A stretch of 64,000 nt of DNA from Spinacia oleracea (taxonomy: Eukaryota; Streptophyta; Magnoliopsida; Caryophyllales; Amaranthaceae), in NCBI RefSeq assembly GCF_020520425.1, contig NC_079492.1:145855861-145919860 (forward strand), in the 5' to 3' direction. Shown here piece by piece: positions 48,900 through 60,160 of the stretch; position 1 is the first letter of the stretch, and every line of letters begins with the position of its first letter. Position numbers and translations under genes: made by a program. Below the pieces are notes generated by a model. The model was not told where the DNA came from. It ran no database searches and saw nothing but the letters and a program-made list of their open reading frames with translations.

Positions 48900-49965
48900 G
48901 CACGTTCGTCACAGCGCTAGTCCAGTTGTGTGTACAGTACAAGTACTCCGTGTGTTTTTATTTTTATTTTTATGGTAAGATGAATTGGTCTATGGGGTTG
49001 AAATCTCGCACGGGTCAACTTGTCCGAGTTGGCAGACTACACTGGGAATAAAGAATCCACAAAACATTGGGAATAAAGAATTAGATCCCATGAAATGAAA
49101 ATAAAACAAAGAAACAAACAAAAGAGAAAAATGTACTCCATCAATCTTGTAATTTCAATATTCTATCATTCTATTGGATGCTTAAATATTTCAATCACTA
49201 TCTATCTTTAGTTCAAATAATATTCCGAGATCAAACTACTCCAACTGAAGTCGGTAGTATTACCAATTAAAAAATCCATTCATTTTATTCTCAACGTTTT
49301 TATATATCATTGTCAAACTAATTCATATACTAATACCTCTATTTCAGAAAGTTAGTAACAAGTTTTATTTCAATCTATTTTCTTTTTTTATTTGTTAACA
49401 AGTTTGTTTGATTCTATATTTGGTATACTCTCCTAACTATATTTCCATTCTTACGGTCTACCCCATACGGAGTAATTTTTACACTTAACTCTTTTTCTCT
49501 TACTTTATTTTCGTATTTCATTACTTTTTCTTACACTCATCAACCCACCATTTTACAAACGTTTTTTTTTTTTTTTTTTTTTTTTTTGACGGGACACTTT
49601 TACAAACTCTCTGCAACTTATTTAAAATTTTCGCTCACCGCACAAACACACTTTTTCATTTATCTTAATAATTGTACAAATGGTAAATGTTAACCACCTA
49701 TATAACATTGGAACGACGTAGTATAAAATAAAGATATAAACAATCGTGCTCACACACATCATAACATGCACAATGAAACACAAACAACTCCATCACTCAA
49801 AAAATGAGCACGTGCAACAATTCGTTTCAATATTCGCACCACATATATAATATATTCCACACGTCTATTCTATTCTCTTACAAGTTGAACGAACAAACAA
49901 GCCTTTTTATACCAAGTCTTTTATACCAAGTCTCACCGCTCATTTCTTTGCATCCAAAACTTCCA
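48900..49965. other. Spacer upstream of the first LeuD-like gene
   Basis: AT-rich sequence with a T-run at 49561-49588. No gene found. The stretch 49740-49965 should hold the leader of the LeuD-like gene; it includes a short direct repeat, TTTTATACCAAGTCT, twice in a row at about 49904-49932. Confidence 0.4.
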
Positions 49966-50679
49966 ATGGCAACCATATCGCACATTATCTCCTCCACCAC
50001 CTCCACCTTCCCACCACCGCATAAACCCTCCATTCTTCCCCAACCGCCTTCATTTCTCAAGCTCCCCACCACCTCTTCAACTAAATTCCCCGCCGCCGCC
50101 ACCACCACCACCAGTATTACCTCTCAAGTAAATCTAACAAGAGTCAACGCAATTCCCTCCACCTCCAACTCCTCCGCCACCACCACCACCACTAAATTCT
50201 ACGGTGTTTGTTACGTCGTTCGCGATGATGTCGATACAAATCAAATCATCCCTGCTAAATACTCTGCTTTGAATCCTTCAAACCCTGATGATTACGAAAA
50301 GCTAGGATCATGTGCTCTTAGTGGACTTCCTAATTCGTATGCTGCTCTTCGTTTTGTTGAGGAAAATGGGGTGAAGTCAAAGTACTCCATTATCATCGCT
50401 GGGAATAATTTTGGATGTGGTTCTTCAAACGAACATGCGATTGCTGCTTTAAGTGCGGCGGGAACAAGAGCGGTGGTGGCGGAATCATACGGTGGCGTTT
50501 TTTTGACGATCTCGAATTCGAGTGGGGTGATTTTGGCGTTGGAATCGGAGGTTAGGGTTTGTGAGGTGTTCAAAACAGGGGATGTTGCCACCATTGATGT
50601 TGGAGAAGGGATTTTGGTTAATCGAACTACTGGCAAAGTTTACCAGTTAAAATCTGTTGCAAACGAAGATGTTAGTTGA
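49966..50679 (+). CDS. Divergent 3-isopropylmalate dehydratase small-subunit paralogue, 237 aa
   Basis: Intronless. It is clearly related to the canonical gene at 54072: both share YVV-D-(V/I)DT-QIIPA, SKYSIIIAG-like and FGCGSS-EHA. The first 75 residues are serine/threonine/proline-rich, like a plastid transit peptide. Three differences matter. The substrate-loop arginine (SREHAP in the family) is N145 here (SNEHAI). The conserved YARIFFRNS is YGGVFLTISNS. The C-terminal tail (the PVIDAGGIFAYARK part) is absent, with the stop about 25 residues early. The start is placed at MATISH because the canonical paralogue starts MATAS; an upstream ATG at 49804 adds 54 unrelated residues. The frame is fully open, so it may be expressed, but ordinary isomerase activity is doubtful. 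It may be neofunctionalised or dying. Confidence 0.82.
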   Translation: MATISHIISSTTSTFPPPHKPSILPQPPSFLKLPTTSSTKFPAAATTTTSITSQVNLTRVNAIPSTSNSSATTTTTKFYGVCYVVRDDVDTNQIIPAKYSALNPSNPDDYEKLGSCALSGLPNSYAALRFVEENGVKSKYSIIIAGNNFGCGSSNEHAIAALSAAGTRAVVAESYGGVFLTISNSSGVILALESEVRVCEVFKTGDVATIDVGEGILVNRTTGKVYQLKSVANEDVS

Positions 50680-50880
50680 TCTTACTCTTGTAATTGTATG
50701 GAGGTGTCGAGTTTACCAGATTCGATCATCTTTTTCATGTTTTAATTGTTGGTGGAAATTGGGGGTTGACTTTTGCTTTTGATAAAAATGTGGGCAAATT
50801 AATCTCTGGAAATTTGATGATTGAATTGGAATTGTATTTAGTTTTGTAATTTGCACTTATTTTTCTATTCTTATTTTTTG

Positions 50881-51667
50881 GGATTTTTTGCCAAAAAGGA
50901 CCTTTTATAAACGGTTTTTTGCGAGAAAGGACCTTTTATGACGAAATTGGTGAAATGGGACCTAAAACATAAATTTTTTTGTTGATTGGGATCTTTTACC
51001 GGTTTTTTGGAGTTGACCCAAGATTCAGGCAACGACTTTGACACGTGGCAACCGGAGAGTGCCACGTGTCCATTTAATGATTAAAAAAAATTGCCCAAAA
51101 AAAATGCCTAAAAAAAAAAATCGATTTTTTTTTTTGGCCCCAAATCGAATTTCTTTTTTTATGCCCCAATTTTGCGAAGAACCCTAATTTTTTCGACGCA
51201 AAATTAGAACAATTGAGGGGGAAAACTAGCAAACCTCATTCGTGTGGCTATGAATAACAATTCGTGGTAGACAATTTCAGTGACGAACTTTAAGGCAATT
51301 GGGATTTTGGAGGGAGAATTGGAGCAAAAAAAATCGATTTGGGGCAAAAAAAAAAAATCGATTTGGGGCAAAAAAATCAATTTCGATTTGGGGCAAAAAA
51401 AAAATCGATTTGGGGCAAAAAAATAAAAATCGATAATTTTTTTTTGGGGGGGATTTTTTTTTTTTTAATCATTAAATGGACACGTGGCCTTCTCCAGTTG
51501 CCACGTGTCAAAGTCGTTGCCGGAATCTTGGGTCAACTCCAAGAAACCGGTAAAAGGTCCCAATCAACAAAAAAATTATGTATTAGGTCCCATTTCACCA
51601 ATTTCGTCATAAAAGGTCATTTCTCGCAAAAAAACGTTTATAAAAGGTTCTTTTTGGCAAAAAACCC
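50881..51667. mobile_element. Foldback Mutator-like element, 787 bp
   Basis: Ends GGATTTTTTGCCAAAAAGGA and GGGTTTTTTGCCAAAAAGAA (reverse strand) start an inverted repeat of about 210 bp. The flank TATTTTTTG is a perfect 9-bp repeat (50872-50880 and 51668-51676). The arms carry GACACGTGGCA and GGTCCCA(T/A)TT motifs. The middle is made of repeated ATCGATTTGGGGCAAAA. No transposase. Confidence 0.9.
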
Positions 51668-51676
51668 TATTTTTTG

Positions 51677-53270
51677 CCTTTTAAGAATGTGAAGTTAGTT
51701 GTACAGTCGTGTCATAGTGTAATACGGAGTAGTGTTCTTTCTACAGTATATAGTATGGTTGACTTTAGTTCTTTACTACATACAGTGATACAGTGCAAGT
51801 AGTTTGAAAGACTACCTCAGGACTTTTAAAATTTACTCATTGTTCAATTTATTCACACGTTCCTTCTTAATTGTATATAAAGAAAAAGATATGATCATGC
51901 GCTTCCTCTAAATTTGTAAGCTTGTCTATGTCAAAAAAAAAAAAAGCAAAAAAAGAATTTAATCTTCTACACTGGCGAGTTAACCATTACAACATGTCTA
52001 TGTTACATGTTATCATTTCATTATTAATAAAAAGGACAATATAATAAAGTAGAGATTCACTCATATTTTTTATATGAATTACGTAATCATAGTTATTCAA
52101 AACGAGTCTATAGTAAACGGCATATACTGTTATGTATCGGAAGTGACATGTACTATTATGTATTGTACCGTATAACAATTGCATTTTAAGTTTTATTGCC
52201 GTTGCTTGGGCTGAGTATTAAATTTGATTTTGTATGTTGTTTTTAATTCTTTTCTTTTTGTAAGGGGTTAGTTAATTTGGTTGTAAGAGGAATGAAGTAG
52301 ATTTTTTTTTTTTGTCTTTCTAGCTTTTTAGGGGGGAGGAATTGGAGGGAAAGTTAAGGATTTTTTTTTTAAAAGTCATTTTTCAATAAGTACGTGTCCG
52401 TTACGCACGAGGCAACACAGGAAAATTAAAGTCAGCCATTGAAAAATGGGTAAAGGTCTCCTCTCACAACTAAAATAAATAAATTTAGGTCCCATGCATC
52501 TCACAACAACTTTTTATGAGGTCCTTTATCACCATTTTCTAGACTTTAAAATGTCATTTCTAACAATAAAATCCTTGATTCGATGGTGTCTCATTGCTAT
52601 AAACTAGGCATTGGCCCTAATTACTTGTAGTCTTGTAGCTTAAAGCTAGCTTCTCCGTTTGTTCTATTTTACCTTTATTTGTAGCTTAAACCTATAGTAT
52701 AACGAAAAATGAAGAAACAACTGGGAAAAACAAATATTGGAAAAAGGATTTGATCCCAAGACCTCCAACAAATTTTATACAGTCCCTACCAATTAATTTA
52801 GTTAATTACAAACATTAATTTTAAAGGTTGCACGAGTTTAATTAAATAATTAATTAGGTTTATTAATAGCACATAGCGGTACACGCAGTTTACTAAATTG
52901 GTCACATAGCAATACAAGTCATTTACGGTAAAATTTTCGAGTTATTCATGTCATTGGTTGAGATATCATGCTTGCCCAAAACTAAATTTTATATAAAGGC
53001 ACGAGTCCATACGAAGGATTTCCTCGTGCGTTTTTACTCGCACTATTGGTCTATTTCACTGGTGTCAATTCACAATTTGATCGTTATTATTTTTAATTTT
53101 CTCTAAACAAAAATTATAAAAAAGATATTTTGAAAATACACATTGAAACAAGTCTAAAAAGACCTTAAAGTCTAACCCTATTTACATTCTATTAATACAA
53201 AGTAAATCTTTTTCATTTTTCTTTTCAACCATAAAACTAGACAAGGATAAATTAGTGCAAAAACGTGAAT
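51677..53270. other. Intergenic spacer between the LeuD-like genes
   Basis: AT-rich, with no reading frame or domain that I recognise. It separates the two paralogues by about 3.4 kb together with the elements at 50881-51667 and 53277-53497. Confidence 0.45.
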
Positions 53271-53276
53271 AGATTA

Positions 53277-53497
53277 GGACTCGTTCGGTATCTATCAGTT
53301 TTCCAGTTTCCAGTTTTTGGTTTTTTATTTTTATAAGCTATATAAGCTATATATGATTTATATAGAATCGTGAATAAAAAATAACCAAACTTATAGTAAT
53401 CATGTTAATTTTGAAATCTGGCAACAAAAAGTTGGAAACCGAAGTACTTTTTTTGGTTTTCATATGTTGGTTTTTAGTTTTGATACCGAAAGGACCC
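53277..53497. mobile_element. Tourist-like (PIF/Harbinger) MITE, 221 bp
   Basis: The ends GGACTCGTTCGGTATC and, reversed, GGGTCCTTTCGGTATC lie between TTA triplets at 53274-53276 and 53498-53500. Inner arms rich in TTTTTGGTTTT pair with AACCAAA-type sequence. No gene. Confidence 0.75.
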
Positions 53498-53659
53498 TTA
53501 CGGGGTAGTAAATTCCATTTTTAATTGCTTCAATACTATGATAAAAGCACATCTCCTTATGATTAATTACATCTAAAACAAGTTAAAAATAGTAGAGTAA
53601 AATGCATCCTAATCTCAAACTCCACTAATGAGGTCTTAATAATAGTAATTAAGAACTAG

Positions 53660-53880
53660 TTGTCTCTTGGTTCAGTGGTGATTGAAGCTGAACTTGACAG
53701 GGAGGACCGTGTGTTTTATCCCCACAACAACAATTGGGAGAAAATCGGAACATATCCACCTAAAACTCACCCCGAATCCGGATCAGCCTTTGATAACACT
53801 GAAATTTTTAGTGATTAAGATTAAGAAATTGTGTATGATAGGTTCCTTGTTCGAATCGTCCTTGACCCTCACCAATTGAT
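53660..53880 (+). mobile_element. Possible tRNA-derived SINE
   Basis: TGGTTCAGTGGT at about 53669 fits an RNA polymerase III A box, and GTGTTTTATCCCC at about 53710 resembles a B box at the usual spacing of about 30-40 bases. The rest (CACCCCGAATCCGG...) does not fold as a tRNA in my reading. The end and any duplication were not found, so this is tentative. Confidence 0.3.
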
Positions 53881-54071
53881 AATTTGTACTGGAGTTGTAA
53901 GTTTGTAACCATTCTAAGGGAAAAAATAAAAACACCAAGCGCCCCCGAACACAAACTCCGTATTTGGTAAAGTCTAACTTTTAATTAGTCCACCCAAAAT
54001 TTTCTACTTCGTATTTTCCTATCTAAGCCGCAGCCGCCCCTCCCCGCTGCACTTCTCCTCTCTCTACAACC

Positions 54072-54854
54072 ATGGCGACGGCCTCCGCTCCAACAACCTT
54101 CCGCACCTTCTCATCCTCAAACCCCAAAATCAACTCTCCCGCAAAACCCTCAATTGTTCCTCAAACCCCTTCATTTCTGAAACTGCGCGCCACCTATTCG
54201 ACGAAATGCCGCACTCAATTCCTCACCACCAATTCACAATCCATCCGTCCACCGTCTTTAACACCGCTCAAATCCACCCCTTCCGACGCCTCCTTCGAAC
54301 CCGCCACCGCATTCCACGGTCTATGCTATGTCGTCGGCGACAACATCGACACTGACCAAATCATCCCTGCTGAGTACCTTACTTTGGTCCCTTCAAACCC
54401 TGAAGAATACCAAAAACTTGGGTCATTTGCCCTAATTGGTTTACCCGGTTCGTACGAAGCTCGCTTCGTTGACAAAGATGAAATGAAAACAAAGTACTCA
54501 ATCATCATTGCTGGTGCCAATTTCGGATGTGGGTCATCAAGAGAACATGCCCCAGTTGCTTTAGGTGCTGCTGGAACAAAAGCAGTGGTGGCTGAATCAT
54601 ATGCTAGAATCTTCTTTAGGAATTCTGTGTCAACTGGGGAAGTTTATCCATTGGAATCAGAGGTTAGGATTTGTGAAGAGTTTACTACTGGGGATGTGGC
54701 TACTGTTGAGCTAGGTGAGAGCAAGTTGATTAATCATACTACTGGAAAGGAGTATGTTTTAAAGTCTATTGGGGATGCTGGCCCTGTTATTGATGCTGGT
54801 GGGATTTTCGCTTATGCCCGAAAGGCTGGGATGATTGCAGCTGCAACCTCTTGA
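54072..54854 (+). CDS. 3-isopropylmalate dehydratase small subunit, plastid, 260 aa
   Basis: This subunit joins the iron-sulfur large subunit (LeuC/IIL1) to convert 2-isopropylmalate to 3-isopropylmalate in leucine synthesis in plastids. Residues 1 to about 75 are rich in Ser, Thr and Pro with few acidic residues, a typical transit peptide. The LeuD core follows: FHGLCYVVGDNIDTDQIIPA (81-100), IIIAGANFGCGSSREHAP (about 144-161, with R157 binding substrate) and AESYARIFFRNS (174-185). The C-terminus is complete (IDAGGIFAYARKAG). It is intronless, which is common for plant LeuD genes. Which of the Arabidopsis SSU1-3 it matches cannot be settled here. The start is the first ATG after a CT-rich leader. 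Confidence 0.95.
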   Translation: MATASAPTTFRTFSSSNPKINSPAKPSIVPQTPSFLKLRATYSTKCRTQFLTTNSQSIRPPSLTPLKSTPSDASFEPATAFHGLCYVVGDNIDTDQIIPAEYLTLVPSNPEEYQKLGSFALIGLPGSYEARFVDKDEMKTKYSIIIAGANFGCGSSREHAPVALGAAGTKAVVAESYARIFFRNSVSTGEVYPLESEVRICEEFTTGDVATVELGESKLINHTTGKEYVLKSIGDAGPVIDAGGIFAYARKAGMIAAATS

Positions 54855-55795
54855 GTTTTGAGTTTTGAGTTATGTTGGGTATGATTTTTCTATTCTGGAG
54901 CTTATGATTTGTTTGCGAGCTTTCATTGCTATCTGTTGATTAGATGATGATTATGTTGGGATTGTGTTTATGATATTATTGCTTTGTTGATCTTAGTTAC
55001 TTGTTAATTTCTTGTTGACATTCTTAATTGGTGATGTACTTACTGAGAGATTGATTATAACTTATAATCCACTTGTGATTGCTGCTGTTTTGAATGAACT
55101 AGCTCTCCGAAATCTGAATGGTAATGTTGATATAAGTGATGGTTATTGTTGTTGCTAAAAAAATGCAAATTTTGGGCATAGGTATACCTGTTGGGTGTTC
55201 CCCTCCAGGTGTTGCCCTTGGAGGGGAACACCGATACTGGATGTGGGAATAGTTTACTTTAGCTGGCATCTATGTTCACATGAAAGATATAATCAATAGT
55301 TTGGTTTTGTCAAGAATGCCTAAAAGTAATGTGGAAAACAACCAATAAAAATAAGGTTCTGCTAAGTACCGCGTAGTCAATTGATAGGGAAGAGAAGAAA
55401 TTGAATTATTTGGAAAGTCAAATTGAAATATTCCAAATAGAACGGAGGACAATCACTTTGAAATGGAGGAGTATTAGGAAAAAAGATGAGAACAGAAGCA
55501 TGCACCCTATCTGATATGTAATTTTACAAGTTTCTACATCAACCTCTATCTTTACTTGTTAACAAACTCATTGAAGCTAGTGGTATCCCAAATACGCACC
55601 TTCTTCAAACTTGTCCATGATAGCCATAAATAATTTTCGTAATCCTATAAATCTAGGAAATGTTATAACTTGTACTCGAGATAATGTATTCATATTTACC
55701 AAAATGCATACTTCTATAGTCTATGACCTCAAGTTAAAGCCCTCTTGAAAGCTAAGTCTTCTCAAATTATTATGCATTTACTCTTTTATTTGTAA
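54855..55795. other. 3' flank of the LeuD gene, no other gene
   Basis: About 200 bases are likely 3' untranslated sequence. The inverted pair GGTGTTCCCCTCCA and GGAGGGGAACACC at 55194-55230 can form a strong hairpin around a short loop. Nothing else was recognised. Confidence 0.5.
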
Positions 55796-55804
55796 TTTAT
55801 TTTT

Positions 55805-57234
55805 GGAATAATTAATTTTAATAATCCAACCTTTAAGCGATTTTCCAAAATTAATCCAACCTTTTGATTATTATTTATTAATCTAACCTTTATACCCCTT
55901 TAACTTTTATTACTCCAAAAAACTTGGAACCGGCTAAACCTGTTTTTCATTAAGTCTTTTTCATTACTCCTCCACCCACCTTAATCAAGATAACTTTTTT
56001 TATTATTCTTTTTTATTTTTATTCAATCATTCATCTTCAACCGTCTAACACCATTACCCACATTTTCTCTCCTGTATCTTCATTTTTATTTCCAACCACC
56101 ATCAACACCCTCGCCCCCATTCACACCCTATTTACAAATTCCAACCTCATTCAACCTCCCATCAAAACCGATAAAACACTCTCCATTCGCGTTGGGCTGG
56201 TGTTGGGGTGGTTGGGGTGGTTATGGCCAGGCGGAAGAGGTTAGGAGAGAGAGTGAGGTGGTGGTTTTCCCTGGGTAGAGTTGTTTTCGGAGTACATATC
56301 TTGGTGTAAGATTATCTCAATTGCTATTAAATTTCATGGGTTACTTGATTTATTAATGGCAGATTAAGAAGATAAAGATAATTGTTGTTCAACTGGGAAT
56401 GATGTAGACATCTGCTTGGTGAAGTCTTTTGTAATTTCTTTAATAATCTCTTGTATTATGAACTTGTTATGTGCTCGATTTTCTGGGTTAATTCTATCTT
56501 CTTATTAACTTATTAATGGCGGAGTATGAGAAAGAAGTTAATGGGTGTTAAATTTATTGATTATAATGTCGAAATTGATTTGGGGGTTTTTATAATTAAT
56601 TTAGGATACCATGATTTTCCTGAAATTGAATTTGTATTCATCGATTTGATTGTATTTGTAAAAAAATTGTGTCTTGAATCCTATGGTTATGACGAAGGAA
56701 CCAAGATTTGTTGGCACTTCAATATCTTCAAATGTTCCCAGCAACCCATTTATACGAAGAACTTGAAATTGTTAAAAGAGAAACGATATTGATGAAATAC
56801 TTTTATCAAACTTTCCAAAAAAAATTCCAATTTTTTATCAAATGTTCAAGTATTCCCCTCTTGAAACTCATATGAACCGTCCAACAAATCAGAATCCCAT
56901 TTTCTTGGAGAATGAAGCTAAGTCTTCAATGGAGGTGAAGGAAGATGATGAAGGGGGATGAGGTGTGAAAGAACAAAGAATCAGAGAAGTGCAGAGAAAG
57001 AAAAAAAAGAACAAGGGAGGAATTTAAGGAATCACGTGAGAAATTGGCCCACAGGCAAAATTGTAACTGTTACATGCCACATCATCAATTATGACCGGCT
57101 TAACCTGCTAGGTAACCTGTAAGGAGCAATACAAGTTAAAGGGGTATAAAGGTTGGATTAATAGATAATAATCAAAAGGTTGGATTAATTTTGGAAAATC
57201 GCTTAAAGGTCGGATTATTAAAAGTAATTTTTCC
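55805..57234. mobile_element. Foldback Mutator-like element, 1.43 kb
   Basis: The ends GGAATAATTA and GGAAAAATTA (reverse strand) open inverted repeats of about 190 bp sharing CGATTTTCCAAAATTAATCC. The flank TTTATTTTT is identical on both sides (55796-55804 and 57235-57243), though low in complexity. The interior has a CT-rich half, and one 88-codon frame (56526-56792) with no known domain. No transposase. Confidence 0.82.
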
Positions 57235-57243
57235 TTTATTTTT

Positions 57244-59929
57244 TGATTCGTTGGGATAGAAGCTGGTAAGTTAATAGAACTTCTTCATGAAAAATAGGCG
57301 AGCTTATAGGGTTGTGTAGTACTCCGTAAGTTGTCAACTTTGAATTGTGACAGACTAACCAATATCCCTTCAGACTGTCTTCTTCCTTTCGTCTTTTTAC
57401 TTCTTTTGGAAAAAGTATTCCGGACTATTTCCTTTTGGATCAGTCCTCTTTGGAGGACGACTTCTTTTCAGCTGGCAACTCTAAAACAGTCTTTTTGGAT
57501 ATGTGTGTACACGGCTGCATAAAATTGTACCCCAACCATGGCGTAGACAGGAGCCTAAGTGGAAGCAATGTAGCAGCTATTGTGGGTTCTGAGCTACTAA
57601 GCGACGATATCTAAGCATCCGTCCAGGCGTCCACCATATTATTTTTCCTTTACCCATTGCTTCTCCTCCTGCCCAGTTACAACTTACAAATGCAATTGTA
57701 GCTCTACCTTTTCTCCTTCCTTTTACGGTTATCCCTATACATCATAACAATATGATCATCCACTAGAAAGAGAAACAATCCCACATGCTAGAAATGTAGA
57801 ATGTTAAATCTGCTTCTCTTTTTCCATGGCTGAAAACAGATCCTTCAGAAACAGCTATATTGTAACAGTCGTAGCTTATAAATTTTTGTCCTCCTTCCAT
57901 AAATAAGTAAAATTATGCTAATAGGACCCGACCTACTAATCATCATCTCCTCTAGCACGAAGCAAAAAGAAAGGTTAGCCTTCCTGGCCAGGGAGAAGTG
58001 ATTTGGCACACTGTGATAGCACAGGAAATTGTGTTATACTCACATAGAGTTGTGCCAATATCAACTTAGTGGTGTGCCAAAATCAATTTGCCTTGTTAGG
58101 TGCAATGTTCATGTGCAGATATAGTTGTCAACTAGGGTTTCACCTTTCAATTGCTTAGCCTTGTCTCTAAGATGTTTGTTTAGCCAGACTGCTGAAAATG
58201 TTCAACTAATTCAGGGTTATTGCTGGCACTTTGGTCATGGGATGGTTGATCACTCGATCTTGATTTTGAATGTATCGACCATAATATGTTAATAAGATCA
58301 AGGGCTTCACAGCCGGCATTAAAATCTTGTGTTTCTGTTAGTCTGTTAGAAGGTCATTAGTTTTTATTTAGCACTTGCATCATTTTCCAGCAATATTGCA
58401 TGGATCGTGGTTCATACCTGGCTTTAATTTGTGGTTCGTATACACAACTGAACAGTCTGTGTAACTGACCTAAATAGGGCTCTCAGCCTCTCAGTCTTAG
58501 TATTTTTAAAAAGTGTCAAGTGTTAGAAAAAAAGAGAGTACTAGATAGTCTTGTGGCTTTGGAGAGCTGAAATCAAGTTGCATTGGACATCAGGGAGTTG
58601 GACTAATCTTGGACGGGACTAAAAAGAATTTGGCCTTTCTCTTCTTAGTAGTGCTTTACTGTCAATTTTACCTGTTTATGCGAATCAAGTCATCTTCTCC
58701 GAGAAAGTCTTGTTAGAGACATTAGTATATGGATCTGAATTATCTTGTTAGCGTCTTTGTATGCTTTATTCATTAGTAAAATCATGATATCCTTGTTCAA
58801 ACTCTCTGTATGCTATGATGTTTTAGTTGATCATTAACATGGACTTACTGAACAAACTTGTATAGAAGATAGGTGCATCTTGCCTTCAAGGAGGTGTCTG
58901 ATCAAAACGTGTTCTGGTTCTAATTATTAATTCGTCAGCACCAAGTTCATTTTTCTTATCAATTAATTGGTGGTACAAGCTATGAATAACTTATAATTTT
59001 TATGATTTCCCACATGAACATGCCCTGTAGTTGAGGAGTAATTTGAGTATGACATTGACATATGTTTTTGAGACGATATGAAATAGGAACATTATTTGAA
59101 GTGTTGCTTGAGTATCCATTAGGCTTAACAGATTGTTTTTGTTTGTCCTCCCTGCACAAGGAGCTCATTTGCTGATTAGAACATAGAAGACTTTTGTAGG
59201 TTTCAAAGAAGCTGTCGTTCACTGTTTGCCTTTGTTCCTTTCAGATGTTCAATACCTTTGTTTACTTATCCTACTTTTTCCTTTGATGCTCAATACCTTT
59301 GTTTTGTTATCCTACTTTTTCCTTTGATGTTCCGGCTCTTTGTTTTGTAAATTACCATGAAATTTTGTCTATGTTCTTTTCATTTATTCTGAAATTTACA
59401 CTGAGCAGGTTCTTTGAAGTGCAAATCAGCTTGAATTACAAGTTCAAACCAGTACTCACAATCTCCACAATTTGATGTAATCCATAAAACATGGGGCTGA
59501 TTATTGTTGTGTATTAGATCTTTTGCATTTGTTAAGGCTGTAAGATTGTCATAAATCAGATTATGATCAGTTTAAGTTAATAACTGGTGCACTTGCTGTC
59601 TTTTTCTTTTTTTTTTATAGTAAAATGTCAAGTATTTGGAAGTTACATGCGGTCCTTGTAAAATAGAAATATAACTTATTTTAAGTCGATATAGTTCGAG
59701 TTTTGTAATGACTTGATTACATAATTACAAAATAATAATGGTCAAAGTTTGGTCTTGAACACCTCGATAGTCAAGTGTGGTGGGAGTAGTGGAAACCTCT
59801 GACTAATGAGGCGTTTTCATTCCATTATGCAGCTCATGGAGGTCCTATGTTCAGCCCTGCTTGGTTGCGCACCCCTGTCCGCCCCCTCCCTTATATTGTC
59901 CTATAAATTAAACATCGTACATAAATTTT
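57244..59929. other. 2.7-kb spacer without a recognised gene
   Basis: Scattered frames of about 60-80 codons show no domain. A 41-bp tandem duplication (GATG(T/C)TCAATACCTTTGTTT...) lies at 59244-59325. A phrase with an acceptor-like AGCAG at about 59409 could belong to a non-coding transcript, but nothing supports a protein gene. Confidence 0.45.
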
Positions 59930-60160
59930 GCTCCGTTCTATTGGATTTATTTTGACTGAATTTATATTATATTAACTGAACTTATCTTAACTTAACTGAA
60001 CTTATCTGAACTTATTTTATCTGAAAAAAACTTATTTGTGTGTGAAAATATTTGGAAAAAACTTATTTTTGCTGAACTTAATTGAACTTATCTGAACTTA
60101 TGAACTTAATTGAACTTATTTTATCTGAAGTAAGTCAAATTAAGTCGAACAAAACAAGGC
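59930..60160. mobile_element. MITE-like repeat with CTGAACTTAT motifs
   Basis: The left GCTCCGTTCTATTGGATTTA and the reverse of the right end (GCCTTGTTTTGTTCGACTTA) are roughly complementary termini. Between them CTGAACTTAT occurs at least six times, in places in tandem. No target duplication was found. Confidence 0.45.

Noticed and set aside
49804-49965. Upstream in-frame ATG for the LeuD-like gene
   Set aside because: The extra 54 residues do not resemble a transit peptide continuous with the family, and the downstream ATG aligns with the start of the canonical paralogue.
56526-56792. 88-codon frame inside a foldback element
   Set aside because: No similarity to transposase or host proteins that I recognise and no start context; kept only as a remark.
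59750-59880. Possible SINE or tRNA-like segment near 59760
   Set aside because: The GTGGTGGGAGTAGTGG stretch lacks a matching B box and does not fold as a tRNA.
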